Below are positions 15,832 to 21,291 of a stretch of DNA of 21,291 nt, in pieces; position 1 is the stretch's first letter, and every line of letters begins with the position of its first letter. The stretch covers positions 1 through 21,291 of the forward strand of contig CABQJV010000034.1 in NCBI GenBank assembly GCA_902464565.1. The letters run 5' to 3'. Under the pieces are notes generated by a model. It worked only from the letters and a program-made list of their open reading frames with translations, made no database searches and was not told the DNA's origin. Source of the DNA: an uncultured Collinsella sp. Its GTDB lineage: Bacteria; Actinomycetota; Coriobacteriia; Coriobacteriales; Coriobacteriaceae. Made by a program: the position numbers and the translations under genes.

Positions 15832-16737
15832 ATGCGGCCCGGTGGCACTCAGACAAAGCGCGGCGCCGCGGTGCGCATGCGACGCCGACTGGGCTTGGCG
15901 CCGCGGGCGTACGCACTGTTATCGTGCTCGCTGGTGCTGGTCATAGCTGGCGTTTCTGCCTATGGCATGACCGTGCCGTCCATGATGCAGGCGCATGCCG
16001 CACGCGAACCGCGTGTGGGGCATGAGGTCAAAAGTGATCTGGGTACCACGACTGGATATGCTTGGGCAAGTGTGGTCGCGCATATTGTGTTTGGCACCGA
16101 CGGTGCGGACGGCGCCGAGGCCCCGGACAACGAAGTCACGCTTGCCAATGGCAAAACCATCGTGCTCACCAACACCAAGATCATCGATCGGTTGTCCAAC
16201 AATAGCGTGGCGGCAACGGTGAATAAGGTCGAGCAGCAAAAGGAGCAGGACGCCCAGCAGTCCGGAAAGCCCGGTAGCTCGGATACTTCTGGCTCCGGCT
16301 CGGATTCATCGAGTTCGGGCGGCGGCTCTGGGTCGGGTTCCTCTACCGGAGGGTCTGGAAACGGCGGCTCGACGGGCGGCAACACTGACAACGATGCAAA
16401 CTCCGGTGGCCTTTCCGCTGCTGAAGAAGAGAGCATTCACAGTTGGCTTGTGACCAAGTACAACATGCTCGACGGCTATGTTTCTCGTGCCAATGACGTG
16501 GTCTCGACCTATAACTCTACGGGAGATCCCAGGCCGTGCGACAGCCTGGTCGGGGAGATGTTTGTCATTCGAGCCGAGTTCGGTCGTCAGACATTCTCGC
16601 CCCGGTCAAAGTGGTATCAGCAGTATGCCAATCTGTGGGGCTGTTACACCAACCTATGCCAATGGGTCGGCCATTACGGCGATGATGACGTCGCGCTCGG
16701 TAACTTCAACAATAACGTGGCGGCGCTTGCCCTATGA
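15832..16737 (+). CDS. Membrane-anchored Ser/Gly-rich protein, first gene of the second kinase operon (301 aa)
   Basis: I do not recognise the family. The N-terminus is basic (RMRRRLGLAPR) and followed by one hydrophobic helix (about 26-46), consistent with a signal anchor or signal peptide; a clear cleavage site (AHAA) follows at about 54-57. Then come a folded-looking segment (about 60-140), a disordered Ser/Gly/Asn-rich linker (about 145-195) and a C-terminal domain (196-301) rich in Tyr and Trp with cysteines at 236, 271 and 276. ATG at 15832 has GGAGGAG 5 bases upstream; an in-frame ATG at 15775 could give a leaderless form 19 residues longer. It overlaps the kinase start as ATGA. By context it may be an external sensor or substrate for the kinase; this is inference. 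Confidence 0.8.
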   Translation: MRPGGTQTKRGAAVRMRRRLGLAPRAYALLSCSLVLVIAGVSAYGMTVPSMMQAHAAREPRVGHEVKSDLGTTTGYAWASVVAHIVFGTDGADGAEAPDNEVTLANGKTIVLTNTKIIDRLSNNSVAATVNKVEQQKEQDAQQSGKPGSSDTSGSGSDSSSSGGGSGSGSSTGGSGNGGSTGGNTDNDANSGGLSAAEEESIHSWLVTKYNMLDGYVSRANDVVSTYNSTGDPRPCDSLVGEMFVIRAEFGRQTFSPRSKWYQQYANLWGCYTNLCQWVGHYGDDDVALGNFNNNVAALAL

Positions 16738-18578
16738 TGACCGATCTTGCATCCACCACACCACGATCGCTCGGTCGCGATCCCATGGTCGGCCTGCGCC
16801 TGGCGCGTGTCGACGGGTTTGAGCCGGCCATTGCGCTCGGTCAGGACGAACTGCCTGCCTATCTGCGTCGTTTTACGATGCTGTTTGCCGACGATGCCAC
16901 CATGCGCCGTGGCGGTATCGGCCGCGTGACGCGTGCCGTCAACGCCCAAGGCGAGGCCGTGGCACTCAAGCAGCTCATCTTGCCGACGCGCGATGAGTTT
17001 GATGACGATGCCGCTCACGAGGCGCTGGTCGCCAAGTTCAAGGCGGCGTTTCGCGAGGAATACGAATGCCATCGCGCCCTTTCGGGCCTTAAGGGCTTTC
17101 CCCGCCTCTATGGCTGGGGCGAGGTCGACGGTGTGCCTGCAATTGTCATGGAATGGGTCGAGGGCGAGACGCTTGCCCGCTTGCGTTCGCGACTCGCCGT
17201 GGACGATGCCGGACGCCTGTCGCCGCTCGTGGCGGCGCGTCTGGGTCGCGACCTGTTCGATCTGCTCTGCCGTATGAGCCTGGTGGGCGAGGGCTTTGTC
17301 CATCGCGATATCTCGCCCGCTAATATTATGGTGCGCACGGCGCGCCTACCGCTTGACCGGCAGCTTGCCGAGGGCACCTTTGACCTGTGCCTGATCGACT
17401 TTGGCTCATCGCTGGCGCTTGAGCCTGCGTCGGCCGTGGCCGGTACCGGCGGCAAGGCGTCGTTTACGGAGCGTTATGCCACGCTGCGTCGCGCGACGGT
17501 TGCCTATGCCCCGCCCGAGATGCTCACCGACGATATTCCCGACCTGCGTGCTTTGCGTATGTCGCCGGCGATTGACGTCTATGCCGCGGCAAGCACGGTT
17601 TACGAGCTCATTGCCGGCGTCGCGCCATACGAAGCCGCGCCGAGCACTTCGGGCGCCTCGGGTTCGCGCAAAAGGACGCGCGACATCGCGAGCCCCTACC
17701 GTCTTAAGATGGACACGCGGCCCGACTATCCCATTGGTGCCCATGCGCCCGGTTGCGATTTGACTCAGCTGCTTCGTCGTGAGCCCGATGTGGCGCTCGC
17801 CGCGGCCGAGCAGGCCCAGCAGCTAGGGCTTGAGCCGGATTCCGAAGAGCTACGTGATGCGCTGGCGTTTGTCGATGCCCAGCTGTTCGACGTGGTGATG
17901 GCCTGTCTGTCCAGCCATCAAAAAGATCGTCCCGAGCCGGCGGCGGTCGAGGCGGCGCTCTCGGCGTTTTGTGACCACTATGCGCAAAATGTCGGTCGTT
18001 CGCTCCGCGGCGAGCCGCTCACGCCGTGCCCCATGGATGCGTCTGGCCGCGCGGTTCGTCGCGCGCTGATGATCGGTGCGGCGGTCGTTTGCAGCGTGGT
18101 TTGGGCTGTGGTCGTGGTTTCGGCCGCGCTGCTGGCGTCGGGCGCTCGCGTGACGGCGACTTTGGGATCGCTCGTGTGGTCTGGGTCGCTACCGGGTATT
18201 ATTGCCGCACTGGCGTTGGCGCTGCCAGGCATAGCCGGCGTTGCCGCGGGGGCACTTGCGCGCGATCGGCGCTCGGGCTTCCTGCAGGGTGTGCTTGCGC
18301 TTTCTGCCTGCGAGGTTCCGGTGCTGGTTGTGGCTGCATGTAGCGTATTTTCCCAACGCGCCGTGATGGGCGGCCTTGTTGCCGCTCTGGTTGCAACCTA
18401 TACGCTTACGTGGTTTTTGCTTGCGATGGGCTTTGCCTTTGAACTTCCCGTTTCGGCACCGCGACGCACAAAAGCCCAGATGGCGACTCCGCTTGCCGGT
18501 GGAGCCGCAGCTGCCCGTACTTTTGGCGGACCTGTCGAAGTATCGTCCGATTCTATTTCTACGACCAAGGAGGCCTAG
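16734..18578 (+). CDS. Ser/Thr protein kinase with C-terminal membrane domain (614 aa)
   Basis: A Hanks-type kinase whose domain starts unusually late. Residues 1-50 precede the glycine-rich loop (GGIGRV, 60-65). Lys79 (VALKQ), catalytic loop HRDISPAN (190-197), DFG (222-224) and a YAPPEM activation-segment motif follow. Ser replaces the usual Lys in HRDxKPxN, a common variant among bacterial kinases. Insertions occur between DFG and APPE and after the F-helix region (SGASGSRKRT). Three or four membrane helices lie at about 440-570, with a Ser/Thr-rich C-terminal tail. ATG at 16734 overlaps the upstream stop; no strong Shine-Dalgarno sequence is seen, so translation is likely coupled. An FHA-domain gene follows 3 bp downstream. 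This resembles the operon kinase at 8505-10358 in having a soluble kinase domain on a membrane block without PASTA repeats. Confidence 0.88.
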   Translation: MMTDLASTTPRSLGRDPMVGLRLARVDGFEPAIALGQDELPAYLRRFTMLFADDATMRRGGIGRVTRAVNAQGEAVALKQLILPTRDEFDDDAAHEALVAKFKAAFREEYECHRALSGLKGFPRLYGWGEVDGVPAIVMEWVEGETLARLRSRLAVDDAGRLSPLVAARLGRDLFDLLCRMSLVGEGFVHRDISPANIMVRTARLPLDRQLAEGTFDLCLIDFGSSLALEPASAVAGTGGKASFTERYATLRRATVAYAPPEMLTDDIPDLRALRMSPAIDVYAAASTVYELIAGVAPYEAAPSTSGASGSRKRTRDIASPYRLKMDTRPDYPIGAHAPGCDLTQLLRREPDVALAAAEQAQQLGLEPDSEELRDALAFVDAQLFDVVMACLSSHQKDRPEPAAVEAALSAFCDHYAQNVGRSLRGEPLTPCPMDASGRAVRRALMIGAAVVCSVVWAVVVVSAALLASGARVTATLGSLVWSGSLPGIIAALALALPGIAGVAAGALARDRRSGFLQGVLALSACEVPVLVVAACSVFSQRAVMGGLVAALVATYTLTWFLLAMGFAFELPVSAPRRTKAQMATPLAGGAAAARTFGGPVEVSSDSISTTKEA

Positions 18579-18581
18579 GTC

Positions 18582-19520
18582 ATGGCATCTCAAGTTGAGC
18601 TCACCCCATGCGGGGCCATGTTTGACATCTTTAAGCGCGCGGCGCATCTGAGCCATATCGAGCTGTGCGGCTTGGTGCTTTCGTCCCGTCCGCTCGCCGA
18701 CGGCCGCAGCCCGCAGAGCCGAGCCGCCGATCGCTCTTGGGTTTCCCGCTTCATCGTTCGCGCGCCGGTCGGCACGCTTCAGCAGCGCTACTTTGCCGAA
18801 TACGGTACCTCGGCTGCGCGTATTATGTCGCAACTGGCCCTGCGCCAGCGCAATCCCATGGACTCCACGGCTGTGATCAATATGGTGTGCGGTCCTGCAG
18901 GTGAACCGATGGTACGCGCGCTCGAAGAGTGCCACCAGGACACGAATCTCTATCGCAACGCGCTCGATCGCCTGTCCCAGGCGGCGGAACTCATGCCCGC
19001 CGAGCGCGCCGAGGCCGTGCTGGTGCTGTTTGTCGCCGTCGGTTGTTCGGCGGATGTGCGGTCCTCGGTGAACTATGCCATCGACTACGCGCACGCGACC
19101 TGTGGCGGAGGAACATCCACGCCGCGTTCGCTTGGCATGTCGATGACCGCGGGCGAACGCGAACCCGCCCCGGCGCACCCCTTGGGCTTGCTGCGCGTAC
19201 AAAACAGTTTTGTCGTGAGCGCCCCGCGCTGGATTCAGCCGAGTGAGCAGGGTGTTGAGATTGGCGCGCTGGCCACTGGTGAGGGCGATATTACCGACGT
19301 CGGCGACGATGTCTCGGCCCGCCATGCCCATATCTGGTGCGATGCTCAAAATATCTGGCACGTCGAGGACTTGTCGTCCACCAACGGAACCGTGGTGGTA
19401 AACGGGGCCACGCGCGTCTGCATTCAGGTCGAGCCCGGCCGTTCCGCCCAACTCAATCCCGGCGACGAGCTCAAGCTCGGCGAATCCAATACCTACGCCA
19501 TTCTCTTCGGTGCCCTTTAG
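18582..19520 (+). CDS. FHA-domain protein with uncharacterised N-terminal region (312 aa)
   Basis: Residues 1-180 are a soluble, mostly helical-looking region I do not recognise; it opens with ELTPCGAMFDIFKRA. A flexible stretch (181-200) leads to a C-terminal FHA domain (about 204-312) with VSARHA (Ser245, His248) and STNGT (Asn268). The Arg that normally follows Gly in the first FHA motif is Ala here (IGAL, 227-230), so phosphothreonine binding may be weakened or altered. ATG at 18582 has AAGGAGG 8 bases upstream and lies 3 bp after the kinase stop, in the same operon. A strong terminator follows. It is probably the reader or effector of the kinase; the output is unknown. Confidence 0.85.
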   Translation: MASQVELTPCGAMFDIFKRAAHLSHIELCGLVLSSRPLADGRSPQSRAADRSWVSRFIVRAPVGTLQQRYFAEYGTSAARIMSQLALRQRNPMDSTAVINMVCGPAGEPMVRALEECHQDTNLYRNALDRLSQAAELMPAERAEAVLVLFVAVGCSADVRSSVNYAIDYAHATCGGGTSTPRSLGMSMTAGEREPAPAHPLGLLRVQNSFVVSAPRWIQPSEQGVEIGALATGEGDITDVGDDVSARHAHIWCDAQNIWHVEDLSSTNGTVVVNGATRVCIQVEPGRSAQLNPGDELKLGESNTYAILFGAL

Positions 19521-19534
19521 CCAGTCCTGCCAAA

Positions 19535-19564
19535 TGGTCCCTGCGTCCCCAAGGGATCATTTTG
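19535..19564 (+). terminator. Intrinsic terminator of the second kinase-FHA operon
   Basis: TGGTCCCT (19535-19542) pairs with AGGGATCA (19552-19559), one G-U pair, around a 9-nt loop, followed by TTTT at 19560-19563 and GCT. It starts 15 bases after the FHA gene stop. Confidence 0.65.
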
Positions 19565-19582
19565 CTCCCGGCAGTCACCCGA

Positions 19583-19596
19583 GGTAAACCTTTACC
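19583..19596. promoter_or_regulatory. Inverted repeat GGTAAA-CC-TTTACC upstream of nifJ
   Basis: Perfect 6-bp arms around CC. It lies 7 bp before a TATATT (19604-19609), so it would overlap the -35 and spacer of a promoter using that element. It may be a regulator site; no family is assigned. Confidence 0.3.
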
Positions 19597-19635
19597 GCCC
19601 GCCTATATTTGCCGAAATTACACTTGACGGCGGGG

Positions 19636-19641
19636 TACAAT
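19636..19641 (+). promoter_or_regulatory. Possible -10 element for nifJ
   Basis: TACAAT matches TATAAT at five of six positions. A TTGACG at 19624-19629 is too near to be its -35. The start would be near 19648. Confidence 0.3.
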
Positions 19642-19874
19642 AAACCCGCATGCGGATTTCCGTTGCGGGCGCTTCCCATCGCCGGGGCGTGCCCGGGAGC
19701 ATCCGGCATGCGGCCTTTGCGGCGCTCGGTCATGTGCAAGACGGGCGGTCGGGTCTGTGGGGCGCATCAGCTGGCCCTCGCCTCGGCATGTCTTCTCTCC
19801 ACGCCACGTACCTGCTGCTGAGCCTGCCTGCCAGATGATTGGAAGCAACAGCGTAAATCCCATCACGCCAACAT

Positions 19875-19890
19875 CCCGGCGATCGCCGGG
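19875..19890. repeat. Perfect 16-bp palindrome before nifJ
   Basis: CCCGGCGATCGCCGGG is its own reverse complement. It ends 32 bp before the nifJ start and can form a 6-bp GC stem with a GATC loop in RNA, close to the ribosome binding site GGAGAGGGG, or act as a DNA operator. Confidence 0.45.
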
Positions 19891-19922
19891 GCCTGTATAC
19901 CTATATGAGAGGAGAGGGGTAT

Positions 19923-21291
<1,369 letters not shown>

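Larger units (their letters stand above)
19521..19922. other. Intergenic region and long GC-rich leader upstream of nifJ
   Basis: This 402-bp gap has no convincing gene. In order it holds the FHA operon terminator (19535-19564), an inverted repeat GGTAAA-CC-TTTACC (19583-19596), a TATATT (19604-19609), a TACAAT (19636-19641), the palindrome CCGCATGCGG (19646-19655), a GC-rich hairpin-prone stretch, and a 16-bp palindrome (19875-19890). If transcription starts near 19648 the nifJ leader is about 275 nt. I compared it by eye with TPP, cobalamin, SAM, FMN and ZTP riboswitch cores and with SRP RNA, and saw no match. Confidence 0.5.

Noticed and set aside
18189..19451. 420-codon minus-strand frame opposite the kinase and FHA genes
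   Set aside because: A high-GC shadow frame rich in Arg and His; the plus-strand genes have clear domains and ribosome binding sites.
19650..19838. 62-codon open frame in the nifJ leader, with an ATG near the predicted transcript start
   Set aside because: No ribosome binding site, no codon bias and no recognisable product; it overlaps palindromes, so RNA structure explains it better.

Overview
The window looks like chromosomal DNA of a Coriobacteriia actinobacterium, most likely Collinsella or a close relative. The evidence is the high GC content, the actinobacterial FhaA/FhaB/PstP/SEDS/PBP/PknB gene order, the dnaX-ybaB-recR cluster and an anaerobic pyruvate:ferredoxin oxidoreductase. This is a reading from gene content and protein style; no database was searched. 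No rRNA, tRNA, CRISPR array, insertion sequence or phage gene was seen.

Left part (about 1-10,500, minus strand): a six-gene operon read right to left. It encodes a multi-pass membrane Ser/Thr kinase, FhaA, FhaB, a PP2C phosphatase, a single-chain SEDS glycosyltransferase/class B penicillin-binding protein fusion, and a PASTA kinase (PknB). Three of the five junctions overlap or nearly touch. A strong intrinsic terminator lies after pknB. This is the operon that links peptidoglycan synthesis to phospho-signalling in actinobacteria, but with rodA and pbpA fused, no pknA between pbpA and pknB, and an extra membrane kinase at the front.

Middle (10,507-15,586): a minus-strand YcxB-like membrane protein diverges from dnaX. 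dnaX converges on a small membrane protein of unknown function. An AT-rich 340-bp gap follows, then ybaB and recR. dnaX, ybaB and recR are replication and repair housekeeping genes in a widely conserved order, here with the small gene inserted.

Right part (15,587-19,564): a second phospho-signalling operon on the plus strand. It encodes a membrane-anchored Ser/Gly-rich protein, a Ser/Thr kinase with a C-terminal membrane domain, and a protein with a novel N-terminal region and an FHA domain that lacks the usual Arg. Its leader holds two matching palindromes about seven helical turns apart, an extended -10 promoter, and a terminator-like hairpin just before the ribosome binding site. This is the best candidate for an undescribed system.

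Far right (19,583-21,291): a roughly 280-nt GC-rich leader with several palindromes, then the first 456 codons of nifJ, cut by the window edge.

Taken together, the window holds three Ser/Thr kinases, three FHA proteins and one phosphatase, probably two separate phosphorylation modules whose cross-talk cannot be judged from sequence alone.
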